64,000 bases of DNA from Davidsoniella eucalypti (Eukaryota > Ascomycota > Sordariomycetes > Microascales > Ceratocystidaceae), in the NCBI GenBank assembly GCA_004009845.1, contig RMBW01000063.1, positions 119,108 through 183,107 on the forward strand, written 5' to 3'. The position numbers were made by a program, and so were the translations under genes. Below the pieces are notes generated by a model, which saw nothing but the letters and a program-made list of their open reading frames with translations, was not told where the DNA came from and did not search any database. The stretch's first letter is position 1. Every line of letters begins with the position of its first letter. Positions 51,162 to 62,631 of this stretch are shown piece by piece.

Positions 51162-52921
51162 ATGGGTTTTCAGAGTCCGGTCTCCTCCCACCGCTCCTAC
51201 GCTTCACCAGACACACCGCCCGAGCTGGTTAGCCCGTCTTCATCTTCATACTCGTCGCGGCCTTCTTCTATAAGTGACAAGTCCCGGAGCTCGCCTACAC
51301 CGTCGTACTCGCCGCACTACGACCTTCAACATCACTACGCCCAACAGCAGCAGCAGCAGCAGATCCGGCAGCTACCGCAGCAGCCCTCTAACTACTTCTC
51401 AGACAACGCTATGGCTGCCTCATCTACTCTGCCAATGGCACTGGCAAAGCCTATGTCTCCGTCCTCGCGGTCTCCGCGTGGCCTCGGCCCGCCCTTTCCT
51501 TCGTATCAGCTACAGCAACCCTACCAGCAACCGCACTCGCCATATCGCCATGCGCCAGCACCACCGCCTTCTCAGCAGTCTTCATCTTCCCGTACGCAGC
51601 TTCCGCCCATCTCCAGCCTGTTATCTGCTGTCCCATACAGCCGCTCTGAGACGCCAGCAGCCAGCAGCACCGCACCTTACAGTGCTTCTTCACCATTAGA
51701 TGGCCCTGTTCACAAGCAGCAGCAGCACCACCACCAGGACCGCCCTGCCTACTTCCAGCAACAGCCCCGTAGCACCTACGACGAGCGCCCCGCCGTGCCT
51801 GCCTACGCCCGCCCTTCGTCTGGTCACATCTCGCCTGCTACCGAGCACCCACCGCAAGCGAGTCGCTATGAGGCGTCCAGCAGCAGTAGCAGTGGCAGCA
51901 GCATCCACTCGTACTCCTCCTCTGCGTCGACTGCCAGCAGCAGCCGCCCCGAGTACTTGCTATCACGGGACTCGATGCCGTCGCCGCCTCACCACCCGGC
52001 TGCTTCGCACTACCACCATAGCCAGGCCGAGCCACGCCACTCGATCTCGGCCCTATCCGTCTCTTCTACGGCGTCTACTGCCGCTACACCAGCTACTCCG
52101 GCTCCTGTGTCTGTGCCAACTGCTTCTACCGATAGCAACTTGACATCAAAGGACGGTTTGGGCCCCAAAATCTGGACTGGAACGCACTTCTTGCCGCGCT
52201 ATGTTAAGACAGCTGATGTGCCCGGCGAAGGCATGTGCTACTTCTACGATGATGGTACTCACTGCAAGACCGTCATCGATGGCGAGGTTGTTAACGCCCA
52301 CTGGGGTGTGACCAAGGCCGGCAAGCCGCGCAAGCGTCTGGCTATCGCCTGTGTTACCTGCCGGGAGAAGAAGATCAAGTGCGATCCCGACTATCCTCGC
52401 TGTGTGCAGTGCGACAAGTTTGGCCGCGAGTGCCGCTTCAAGAATGCGTAAGTCTACTATACATCTGCTATATCTAATTTCCAAAGAGCTAGTCATGCTA
52501 ACATGTATCTGATAGCCCTCGTGGTGGCCACAACATCGCCCCATCTGCTCAGACACCAGGCTCCGAAGACTCGCGCCGCCTAGTGCCGTCGTACATCCGC
52601 TCTTTATCTGATGCGTCGACTGCTGTTTCTTCGTCTCCGTCCGTTGGTCCTCCCCCGGCTATGCTGATGGCGTCCATGGCCGCACCTCGCCGTGCTGCTA
52701 GCCCTAAGCCCATGTCACCCCATAAGCGGATGCGGACTAGCTACGATGGCTACTCGGTCCCTAGCCATGCTCATCACCACGCCCAATCTCATCCTCATGC
52801 TCCGCACCGTGAGTCGTGGCAATCGTCGTGTGACAACTCACGTGGACTTCCTCGCATCCACGAGATGGCGCCGAACCCGACTTGGCACCGCCGCGACCAC
52901 CCATACGTTGCTGCCCCATAA
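51162..52921 (+). CDS. Zn2Cys6 transcription factor with long low-complexity N-terminus
   Basis: Two exons, 51162-52447 and 52516-52921, joined in phase across a GTAAGT...GATAG intron with a GCTAAC branch point, encode 563 residues. Residues 1 to about 330 are rich in S, P, Q, H and Y, including seven consecutive Q from CAA(CAG)6 at 51342-51362. A conserved-looking block follows (WTGTHFLPRYVKTADVPGEG, then CYFYDDGTHCKTVIDGE). A basic segment KAGKPRKRLA leads into the binuclear cluster at about 397-424, spaced CX2CX6CX6CX2CX6C, whose six Cys bind two Zn ions. The intron falls just after the cluster. No fungal-specific middle homology domain or clear coiled coil follows, so the C-terminus (P/H/S-rich) also appears disordered. 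It is presumably a nuclear DNA-binding regulator; target and pathway are unknown. The start context CCAATGG is good. It is the first gene after the 45-kb gene-free block. Confidence 0.92.
51345..51362 (+). repeat. (CAG)6 microsatellite coding for polyglutamine
   Basis: Six CAG codons preceded by CAA, in frame within the Zn2Cys6 gene. Length variation here would change the polyQ tract without a frameshift. Confidence 0.8.
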
Positions 52922-54198
52922 ACATAGGATCCGTTTGCTATTCTATCCCTTTCTTAACTCACGGGTTATCACCCGATGCCCCGTTCTCTTCAAAATTATG
53001 GATAGCCTGCAAAGCGGAAATCTAGCTTCTTAGCCATATGCCTCAAGCCAAGCTTCCTACCAAAACGCTATCAACGATCTCACGGCCTCTGATATTCCAA
53101 CTATTCTTATTTAAACTTGCCGCTACACCGGCTCTGTTTTCCCCTTTATTACTCTTTGTTTACTATTATTTTTCCTCTTCGAATTCTTTCGCTGAACATT
53201 CTTTATCTATCTTCAACCCTAACTTATCCTTGCGCCACTCAGCATGTTTTACTCGGCGTTTTGCAAGCTCGCTTTCTCACAAACTGTATTCTTTTATTTT
53301 ATTTATCTTTCTTCATCTACATTTTATCTTGGGAGGATTCTGTCTGTTATTAGCCGCCGAGCCTTGTTGCTTTTGTATTTTGTTTCTTTTTGCTATTTAT
53401 TCTATTTTTACTCGTTGGTCATCTGCATGTATTACTGGCTAACTGGACTCGAAACTCATGTGGAGGAATTTTGCTTTTTTTATTATTAACTCTATCTATA
53501 GTTGTGTTGTTTGCTCTGTCTTTTTTGCTTCATATTATGTGTTATTCTCTAGTTTTATCTCTTTGCTTCTCTTCTCAGAGAACACCACTCATGGAGTATC
53601 GTTGATTCGAGGCCGATGGAGGCATTCGGGAAACAGACCCGAATTTTTTCGGCTTCAGTATTCGATCTTCGTTATATGTAAATCCATAAACAAAATGAAG
53701 CTGGCAGCTTCTATCACAGTTCACACAAACAGAAATTTCTGCCCTTTCACGTGACATTGCCAATATATTATCCTTATCTGATTCTAAAAGTGACTGCCTT
53801 TTTTGTCTTTGGTCGAGTTAAAGTTGGCAGCTACAATTTCCTGCGATTTAGACGTACATATTGAAAGAGTGGGTTTACTAGTCTAATCGCACCCTACCTA
53901 TCTTCAATGGGCAACATATATCAAGGCGGTGAGTATTGCCTAGCAAGCCAGGATGGGTCCCTTGGAATTCTGCCGGTTTATACAATCACGGTCGCAAAAC
54001 GACGTTAGTATCAGACATCAAGTTATGATATACTAACTTAGATTACCTGTTTCTCTATCGTCTGCTTTTCCCTGCATCATTGCCAGTTTTTGTTTTCTTC
54101 TTAGTTGGCCATTTATCAACTACATGACTATTTGAAAGTGCCTATTGCTTGGTGTGCATTAGGATATGTATAAATAGTAGCTGACCGATTGAGTCTAT
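52922..54198. other. Intergenic region between the Zn2Cys6 gene and WDR83
   Basis: About 1.28 kb. The first 700 bp are strikingly T/C-rich and are probably a long 3' UTR plus terminator. Several hydrophobic frames there are products of T-richness. A short ATG frame at 53907 stops after about 30 codons. The final part is the WDR83 promoter. No tRNA is seen. Confidence 0.5.
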
Positions 54199-55355
54199 AT
54201 GGCGTTTCCCGATCGGCCAGTAGCTCAACTGCTTGGCTCTAATGGTTTGTTTATCAAGTCACCACTCGAGTATAGAGTTTATCTGCTAATTCGGAAATCT
54301 TTTTTGCTATCCTAGGCCCTGTCCATGCGTTGACATACTCCGCCTATCCAGGCACATATATCCTCACTGGTTCCGCCGACCGGTCTATCCGACTATATAA
54401 TCCGGAGCCTACAACTTCGGCACCGGCAACCTATACATCCCATATCTCAAAAACCGGCAATCCTTCTTCACCCGCCATACCTACCGGCCGACTCATTCAA
54501 ACCTATAATGCCCACGGCTATGAGGTGCTCAGCCTAAGCGTAGCCACCGACAACGAACGCTTTGCCTCTGTTGGCGGAGACCGCCTCGTCTTCCTTTGGG
54601 ACGTCGCTAGTGCAACCACTATCCGGCGCTTTGGTGGCTCGACTCAAGGCCACTCGGCACGCATCAACGCTGCAGCATTTGCCGGCGCTGGGGACAGCGT
54701 CTTAGTATCCGGCGGCTTTGACACTACCGTGCGCCTCTGGGACCTAAAGGCAGCGGGTGCTACCAAACCCATACAGACGCTTAATGATGCGCGCGATGCC
54801 GTAACCACGCTACATGTGAATGGCACAGATATAGTCGTTGGTAGCGTCGATGGACATATCCGCCGGTATGACTTGCGCATGGCTCGATGTGTCGTGGATG
54901 CTATTGGCGCCAGTGTGACGAGTGTAGACATCACACGGGACGGAAACGGCGTGCTTGTGGCTAGCTTAGATGGAAAGATAAGGTTGATGGATCGCGAACG
55001 TGGTACATGCTTGAAAACATACGCTTGCGTGGAACGCGTGAATACGGAGTTGCGTGTACAGGCGCTGCTGGGCGGTAGGGAACGATATGTAGTTTCGGGT
55101 GATGAGTTGGCTAGCAATTCACAGGCGCCGACAGATGGTAAGTTGTGGGTATGGGATCTCCTTTCTGGCAAAACAGTTAAGCAAATCACGGTGCCTTGGG
55201 GTCCTTCGGAGACCAAGAAACGGACCATTGGTAGTGATGGCAAACCAAAAGATAGAAAGAACGTCATCAGTAGCTTAGCTTGGCGAGATCGTGGTTGGGG
55301 CGACCAGTTTTGTGCAGCAGGAGTATCAGGCGTTGTGACTGTATATGGCATATGA
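54199..55355 (+). CDS. WDR83: WD40 repeat protein of the WDR83/Morg1 family
   Basis: Exon 1 is 54199-54244 and exon 2 is 54316-55355, joined in phase (intron GTTTGT...CCTAG), giving 361 residues. The start MAFPDRPVAQLLGSNGPVHA gives a good first-blade entry. About seven WD-type blades follow, marked by SADRSIRLYN, GGDRLVFLWD, GFDTTVRLWD, SVDGHIRRYD, SLDGKIRLMD and DGKLWVWDL. The pattern and order fit WDR83 (MAPK organizer 1), a scaffold that in animals binds ERK-module proteins and also occurs in spliceosomal C complexes. The role in this fungus is inferred. The protein is somewhat longer than the human one (315 aa), with an extra loop after the first blade (TTSAPATYTSHISKTGNPSS). The gene is convergent with the USP gene. 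Confidence 0.87.
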
Positions 55356-55680
55356 TCAATATCACCAATACACAATAAAATATTAATCCCATTTATATTC
55401 ATCTATCTAGAATATTTGAGCCCCGCAATAGAAATTAAACAAACTCATTCTGGTGGTCTGTCTATGTGATGCGAAATGATGACTTATACATCATCTCGAT
55501 GATATATGGTTGGTATATATCCCTTTTTCTTTTTAACGCCAATATAAATAAATCAATTCTTGTAAGCAGATCCGAGAGCAACCTTTCATAGTTGTAAATG
55601 CAGAAAGAGGAAAACAAGATAAAAAGGACATGTCAATATATAGCAGTGGGTAAAGATGTGGACATATTAAAGCAGACAGA
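55356..55680. other. Convergent spacer between WDR83 and USP
   Basis: About 325 bp, AT-rich, holding the 3' ends of both genes. An AATAAA-like element (CAATAAAATATTAAT) lies just after the WDR83 stop near 55373. Confidence 0.5.
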
Positions 55681-58600
55681 TCACATGACGAGACACTGCC
55701 GCTCTGGATTCGAACCGGCATCATTATCTGCTCGTTTCTTATTACGCCGCCGACGTTTCTTCAAAGTAGAAGCTGGCTCTGGAGCTGGTTCAGTCACATC
55801 TCCATTGTCTACTTGTGATGGAGCTAAGGGTGTCGTATAAACCACCGGCTGTTCACCATCCGTACTTGTTGGCTTTATTGTCCCAACATCTGATGTTGGT
55901 GGACGAGACTGTTCAGCGACAGGAGATTTAAGTGAAGGCGCTACAGTTGTTGTGGGTGATGCTATTACTGGTAGCCCATGATTGATACGTGCTGGCGTGT
56001 CTGGTATCGTCACTGTGGGGCCAGTGGTAGTTGGATGTTCTAAGCTCTTGTCACGCAAGAGATCTCGACTGTCTTTCCGCACAAGACCACGTGTAATATT
56101 AGACAACGATATACTCTTGCGATTCTCGCTAGAGAATGGCCCTCCATGACTGATACCTTCCTTGCCTTCTTCCATGGGCGGCACAGAATGACTGCTAGAG
56201 CGACTATGCCTAGAAGCACTTCGCGAGAATCGGACCACAGCACGCCCGAAACCAAATCTACCATTACCCGCCCTCTCTATGCTTTGAGGCTCAGTTGTTT
56301 GGTTGCTTGTTATTTGCCCACTTGTTGTCGGCCGTGAAATCTCTGAGAACTGCCCACTAGTACGTGCCGGAGGTTCACCTTCCTCGAAGCTGACCTTCGG
56401 TTTATTGCTATCGCAAGATACACGGGGAGAAACAGTGCGAGAAACAGAGCCACATTCGACTACAGCATCATACAACATAGGGAAGTATTCATAAGTCTGC
56501 CTCTTAGTTTCCGTGCGTATTGCAATGGGGTTCCGTAAATGGTTCGGGTCCACGCCTATAGGAGAATTCGGCATAGCATCTGCGGGAATCGTTGGCGCTC
56601 GTTGGATGCTGACAGATATTGGCTCCTTCGGCTTGGGGTTCGACTTAGGCTGCGAAGACCCAAAAGTTGTACAGTTATCACCCGAAGACGAAGGCCGAGA
56701 ATCCGAGTATGAGGGTGGTCGTGAGCTGGTAGAAGATAGCGAACTAGCTTCTATCATGGGGACGATCTGATAAAACAGCAGATATGGGGTATCAATCTTC
56801 AAGGCTTCGTGGATATCGTCTACTGGGGTTACTTTGTCGCCGATAGCCCTCAAATCATCAAACTTCATCCACTGCGCGAGTTCATAGTCTGGCGGTGGGT
56901 CAGCATCATGACGGCGATTCTCGGTCAGGATCTTGGGAGCAACACGGGCAAACGACACATAATGACCCTCGTTGAACTTGGGTCCCTTGTGGCTCACTAT
57001 AGACTGCAATACCAACTTATACTCAGTACTGAGTGAGTTGTTGTCGTCCAGGGAATCGCCACCGCTGCCTATTATGTGAGGTAAACGTAGGCTATCTGGT
57101 ATATCGACTTCTGTATGGATTTTTTGAATGTCACCATCTTCGGTATACTTGTAGCGTTTCAAGCAGATACCAATGATAGGCCGTTGGTTAAAGTTACGGA
57201 TCACATCGGCATCGCTCTGTGGTGCATCTTTTTTAGGTAAGTACCAAGCTTGAAGAAAGAGTTAGATATAATATGCTCTTATGTAGATTATTATGACAGT
57301 GAAAGAAAGGGCGTTCATACGTATCCAGCGGAAGACCTGCCAGGCTGGCAAGGCGATGACATTGGTGACATTTTGGGTTTCTTCGTCAGGTATTGGTGAC
57401 AAGGCCCTTTGAGAAGAGGTTGATGTGGGCGTAACACGACCATCCTGGCCAACAATGACTTGCTGAATGAGGCTCATAGACCGCATTCTACTAGGCCCGC
57501 CTGAAGTAGGGCTCAAGGAGTCATCGGCAGGAAGTGTGTAACTTCGTTGCGGTAAGCTAAGATTATGTTGTATATGGCTAGACTTCTCATTTTCATATGT
57601 GGTTGCAGAGCGTACGAGTTGTATATGTGGGAGTTGATGTACCGCATTCTCTATGCCAGTATATGTCGACTCTGCCTCATCAGCTGCTTCTTGGGCTTTG
57701 TCATCGATATCGTGATGTCTTTGGACTTCAACCTGACCATTGAAATACTCCATCAGGCAGTTCTCGAGGCGAACACTTTCACCCTCTGGCAAACTCGGCA
57801 CAGCAATATTGAGTAACCGCTCCTCGATGAAACGGTGATCGGCATCATCTTTTCTCCCATCATGATAAAGGTCCACCTTTAACCGTAATAGAGGAAGCTC
57901 AAGCGTTTCTGTTATAAAAGCAAATGCTTCTGAAGTGTCCTGTTGTTGCGTGAGGTTTGCATTTGCCCAGCCACATTTTGCGAGGCAATCTTGAAGCATA
58001 GCAATCTAAATACAGCGGTTGTTAGTTTATGGCTTAGGAAAGAAGGCTAAGGTGACTTACAAAGTCTACGTCAATGAGTATCCCAGAGCGTAACATAGAG
58101 ATCCAGGCACGGAGTAAAACTGCAAGATGGCGCTTATTCTCGTCCTCCGAATCACAGTGTAGCATATACTCAAAAGCATCAAGTTTCGCAAACATAGCGA
58201 ATAACAATGCATCCAGATAGCAAGTGACACCATTGCGGTTCTTGGAGCCCATCATTGTTACATTTGAGTCGTACGGCTTGATTTCGCCATTCATAGCCAT
58301 GTACTGTATTTGCAAATACTGTACAGCTTTGTCCACTTCTTTCTGGCCAGTTATGGAGTTGAGCGCCTTGCGATATACTCCAGAAGGCGCTGGCGGCAAG
58401 CCAAGTTCCTGTAAACGTATCTGTATACAGGTGATCTGGATATCGACTCTGCTTGTTAGCGGCAGTACCTATAGCGTAACACTAGGTAATAACACACCTT
58501 GTTGTTTTCTATTTCGGCATCAGTGGGTTTGCTATCCTGGATCTTAGTGTCCTTGGAGCCCTTGTCTGACATGAAGATGCCAAAGACAGCAGAGGACTTT

Positions 58601-58826
58601 GACAGAAGCTTAAGTGGTAGGTATATCGTGTTAGCAGACAGACGAGCGAACTTGGCTAGGCGAAAACTGGGCCAATAAGTAGATGGAGTTGACAGTAACA
58701 TACCTTGTTACTATTGTTCTCTGGAGACTTGGCAGCGGCATCTTTGTCCTCATCCTTTGAAGCCAAGTCTGGCGTTGACGGCGGCTTTTCGCGCTTCTCG
58801 CCGCGGGAGGGGAACATGCGATTCAT
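55681..58826 (-). CDS. Ubiquitin-specific protease (USP/UBP) with C-terminal CaaX-like box
   Basis: The five-exon minus-strand model is 58826-58704, 58608-58498, 58435-58061, 58005-57321 and 57248-55681. All phases close to 953 residues. The Cys box is KNRNGVTCYLDALLFAMF, with the catalytic Cys at about 150. QQQDTSEAF lies at about 223-231. The His box is NEGHYVSFARV, with His at about 527, and WMKFDDL supplies the third residue (Asp at about 562). All USP catalytic elements are therefore present. The enzyme removes ubiquitin from proteins; substrates are unknown. A charged, serine-rich insertion separates Cys and His halves, and a disordered tail of about 350 residues follows the catalytic domain. 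The protein ends RQCLVM, a CaaX pattern with Met at X. Introns 1 and 4 use AAG acceptors. The start of exon 3 is ambiguous (58435 or about 58421, both in phase). Confidence 0.88.
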
Positions 58827-61056
58827 GATTGCGGAGCTGTATATGATATAGGTAGGTTCGCCTGGACACAGGTAATCAACATCGAGGCAGGCCGTCCGCC
58901 CCTCGAAGATGGTGGAGTTTGTCTGGAGGGCCAGCCACCAAACTCTAGAGTGCGATATACGATCCAATATTCAATGGAGTTGCAGAGAGCGGCCAGTATC
59001 AATCGGGCCTGGGAATAGGCCTTTGAGCTTATGCTGCCACTTGCTGGGACGCAATGACTTCCAATGAACTTCCACTACTACAGCGCAAATTCTGGGCGGA
59101 ACGCAACGACCCTTGTAAAACGTCAAGTCAATAAGGATGATGTGCAGGGCCCGACCAGGTCGAAAAAGGTGCTCTCACTGGGACTAGCAGTGTCCAGAGC
59201 GGTCCGTAGAATCACCTATAGCGGGTAGTGGACCAAGATATATATCGCAAGAAATAGTCCTATATAACGGCCTGAAGATGTACAAACTTAAAACTCTGAT
59301 CTTGACACGCAATAAAGTGAAGCCAAGCCAAGGTCTGTGTGAGAATCAGTGCTTCCCAAACGGCGGCAGAACGAAGCTCAAACAAACGATAATCGCTTTT
59401 CCCCGGTAAAATAGGCGGCGGAGCTTGTTTCGAAGTCGGGACAATAGCAGAAGCAGGCTGAGAAACAGGCCGATAGATAGCAGGTAACAACGCCAATCAA
59501 GAAGCGCTTAAGATAGATGCCGGATGAGATAAATAGCGAGGCTTCGGTGCTCTATAGCAGGTATTTTGATATCCTTGGAAGATCAATCTCGCATTTGAGG
59601 TATGGTAGATATGTAGATATTCAGATAGACGATGCAAGAGGTTTGGAGACCACCAACTATAGTGTGGGATAAACACCAAGCAACAAAACAACAGATTTGT
59701 AGTTATGTGAGTGTTTTGGATGACGAGACGAGACGATCAGCACAAGTCAAGAGAATTGCAGCAGATGATCGTGTCAATCTAAATACGCTGGCTGCAGAAT
59801 AGATATAGATATATTGTGCTCTTCACCCCCGCCACAGCAGGCAAAAGTTTGCCCAGAATTATCCAGATGCGATGCCAAAGCGTACGTGATGCCCTATATC
59901 TTCGAGAAGAGGCTAGGCTAGACTGTCCTATCGCTAGTAAAAACACGACGATTTCAGAGAACTTTCACAAGTGCGTCATAGCCCTCTCACAGCCAGCTAG
60001 TTTCCCTAGCTTTAGCGGTCCATGCACCTATAAAGTGATATCTTCTAGTGGCCAATAGACGCTGTGGCGGGAACTAGACGCTGCTTCACAGTGGGGTCGA
60101 GCACCTCTCAACGCCCCAAAATGCCGGTTGCACATAATGGCAACTTGACTTGTGTGCCTATAGACGCATTCGTCTATCATGTGCTTACAATATCAGATCT
60201 CGGGATCAACAGGAAAGAATCGTGACATCTAGACCTGATTTTTTTTCTTTTAGTTATGGTCTAGCACTATACGCTATACAAATTCAAAATTCGCTAGTCT
60301 ATTACAGCTGAATTTGGTCATTTTTGCTGCTTGCGGATTTTGATTACCCCAGCCGTGATCTCTCTGTCGCTCGTTCTCGTATAGCAAGGCCTTCTATGTA
60401 TGTGCACCATCGCCAATGTTTTTTTCTCAGCCGTGGCTGATTCGCATGTCTGCGAATAGCGACTATCCCAAAGCAAATTTAACCGTAAATCACGAGGCAC
60501 AAATCAGGCGGTAGAACAACTTTCGGGTTGGCGCCTACACAGTCAAAGAACTACGCTTCTCCGATAATTATAGTGTGCTGTTTGTTTTCTCAGTCAGACC
60601 ACTTACATGCAGCTCACTTGCTCACTATTCAGTGTTTCTCTCATAATTCCCAATCAGTCAATATAGTACGTTTCAGGTGTTGTCGACGACCTGTGTGGTC
60701 ATTGAATATATGCTTCCTGATTACAAGCCTTGAAACATTATGAAATATATTAGAGGATCGTATACATGACTTTTTCATGGAACAAACTATAAAACATCAA
60801 ACAAAAACCTAGCTAACGACAGTTCGCATTACTGTGAATTCAAGATGTCGGTTATATAAGAACACTAGGCTAGGGATTTCATTGTGGCGTAACCCTTGAC
60901 AGCTCCTGCTATCTGTGGCGCTAGCCTAATTTTTTGACTGGTACGAAAAATCCCGTCTCCACCACCAACGACAAGTTGGTGATAGTAGTAATATAGGTAT
61001 CCAAGTCAATTCTCGACCACCCCCAGCACATAACACCAATCCTATCTGGGGATATC
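58827..61056. other. Divergent intergenic region between USP and MRPL7
   Basis: About 2.2 kb. A minus-strand frame at 59260-59496 is protein-like in composition (SDYRLFELRSAAVWEALILT) but starts from TTG and has no recognisable family. A second minus-strand frame abuts it (59497-59691). No splice model joins them convincingly. No tRNA or repeat is seen. Confidence 0.45.
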
Positions 61057-62294
61057 ATGGCAATGACTACGGAAGGCCTCCTGGCTGCTCGCACCATTAT
61101 GCGTAGCTTTTCCAAACCTCAATGGGCTACCATCGCCAGCGGCACTAGATGTTTGTCTTCAAGCTCGAGAGTCGCTGCCCCAGTGCCGTAGATGAAATTG
61201 AGTCGGCATCATCTATGTATACGCCTCTCCCTGATGAGGAAACTATCCAGAAGTTCGACGCTACGACACGTGCTACTCCTCGTACAACTAAACTCCCTGG
61301 AAAGCGGTAAGTTCCTATCGCATATATGCGCAAATACACCACAATATTACACTATGTAGTCGTTCTCCCTTCATGCGATATTATAATTAACTCTGTGCAA
61401 CAGCTTCCAGTACCACCCCCAAAATACGACCGTGGCCCGCTCCACCCCGTTCAGAGCCTCAACACTCCGATCCCGTTGCGCGCGACTTCTTGCCTGGACC
61501 TTTCAACCATCCCCGCCTTCTAGAGACCTACCAGCACACTATCTCATCCGATATCTTGACGCTAGCCTATCAACACACACCTCCGGGCACGCCCGCGAAA
61601 CTCGAGCGTGAACGTCTTCGCAAGTGGGATGATTCATCACCATATCACGCTAACCGTCCGCTCCGTGGACCTCGCGGTGCCAGCGTGTTGCCTATACTAG
61701 AGAAGGATATCAAGTTCCACAACATCCCGGAAATCAGATCCGTTCACATCCATTGCTTCCAGCCTCAGGCCGGTGCTGACCCTAATTACTTAGCGGTGTG
61801 CCGTGCTATTGTCATGGCTATCAGTGGTCGCATGCCCAAGGTTACTTGGATCAAGACCCAGGTTTCACAGTGGAAAATCAAGCAAGGTGACCTGAGTGGT
61901 TGCAAGACTACCATATACGGTAATCAAGCCTACGAATTCATTGATAAGTTGACTACTTTAGTCTTCCCGAAAATCAAGGACTGGCCCGGTATTAAGGGTG
62001 AGGGTGATGACAGCGGTGCCATAACATTCGGTCTAAACCCCACCGATATGGCCCATTTCCCGGAGATCGGTGTCAACTACGATGTAAGCGACCCCTTCCT
62101 TACCAACCATCCTTTCATTATTTTCCTTCTCCTTGAACTTCTCTTTATACATGCTAACACTTGACACTTTACAGATGTACCCTTCCAAGATGATCCCTGG
62201 TCTGCATGTGATGATCCGCACAACAGCTACGTCGGACCGTCAAGCTAGACTCCTTCTTCAGACCCTGGGAATTCCAATGACTGGAAAATTTTGA
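61057..62294 (+). CDS. MRPL7: Mitochondrial large-subunit ribosomal protein uL5m, with three apparent single-base frameshifts
   Basis: Exons are 61057-61306, 61404-62083 and 62175-62294. The first about 45 codons read as a mitochondrial presequence (basic, Ser-rich, ending near RCLSSSSRVAA) but hit TAG about 10 nt after the C-run at 61178-61181. The expected protein continues one frame over (VDEIESASSMYTPLPDEE). After intron 1, RFQYHP reads in one frame, PKYDRGPLHP in the next, and SDPVARDFLPGPFNHPR in the third. The switches fall at C-runs 61416-61420 and 61445-61448. Adding one C to each of the three runs would give a continuous frame of about 350 codons. The rest is intact and typical of L5: SSPYHANRPLRGPRGA, ITFGLNP, FPEIGVNYD, MYPSKMIPGLHVMIRT. 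The protein binds 5S-rRNA-region elements of the mitoribosome. Artefact or real lesion is undecided. Confidence 0.82.
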
Positions 62295-62631
62295 GTTATG
62301 GTCCTCTTGGGAAACGTCAGTTGTTGTGTAAGTTTGCCTCGTTTTCTGTGTTAAAACACTTTGTATATCACATTATCTGTATGAATAGCTTTGTGAGAAA
62401 ATAAATCAAACCAAATATTGGAAAAAGAAAACGAAAAAACAACCATTCTAAGACGTATTCCATATGACCTAAAACGAAGCATTCTAATATGTCGTGGCGG
62501 GATACTATATATCGTACATCTATCATAAAAAGCCGAATCTTAATCTAAAGAGTACTTCCCCTATATAGTCATAACGATCCTTAACGCCAAACACCAACCC
62601 AAAAAGGTCCCATTATCCCAGACCTAGCCAC
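62295..62631. other. Convergent spacer between MRPL7 and FES1
   Basis: About 340 bp of AT-rich 3' sequence, including an AATAAA at about 62400. No gene is seen. Confidence 0.5.

Noticed and set aside
50843..51232. 129-codon frame with a transmembrane-like segment before the Zn2Cys6 ATG
   Set aside because: It overlaps the start of the real gene in another frame and is a translation of the CT-rich leader.
51274..52143. Long alternative frames inside the Zn2Cys6 gene
   Set aside because: They are shadows of a GC- and CAG-rich coding exon.
53038..53754. Several hydrophobic frames downstream of the Zn2Cys6 gene
   Set aside because: They reflect the T-rich 3' region and have no domain or ATG-to-stop model that excludes the others.
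53907..54010. ATG frame that might be a first exon of WDR83
   Set aside because: It stops after about 30 codons, and the ATG at 54199 gives a complete first blade with a correct splice phase.
55690..55730. tRNA-like B-box (GGTTCGAATCC on the minus strand)
   Set aside because: It lies inside the last codons of the USP gene, and no A-box or cloverleaf arms can be placed around it.
59260..59691. Two abutting minus-strand frames upstream of MRPL7
   Set aside because: The second starts at TTG, no in-phase intron joins them, and no family is recognised. Kept only as a note in the intergenic entry.
61149..61306. Alternative MRPL7 start at ATG 61149, which would avoid the first frameshift
   Set aside because: It removes the typical mitochondrial presequence and still leaves the two frameshifts after the intron. 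It remains possible but less likely.
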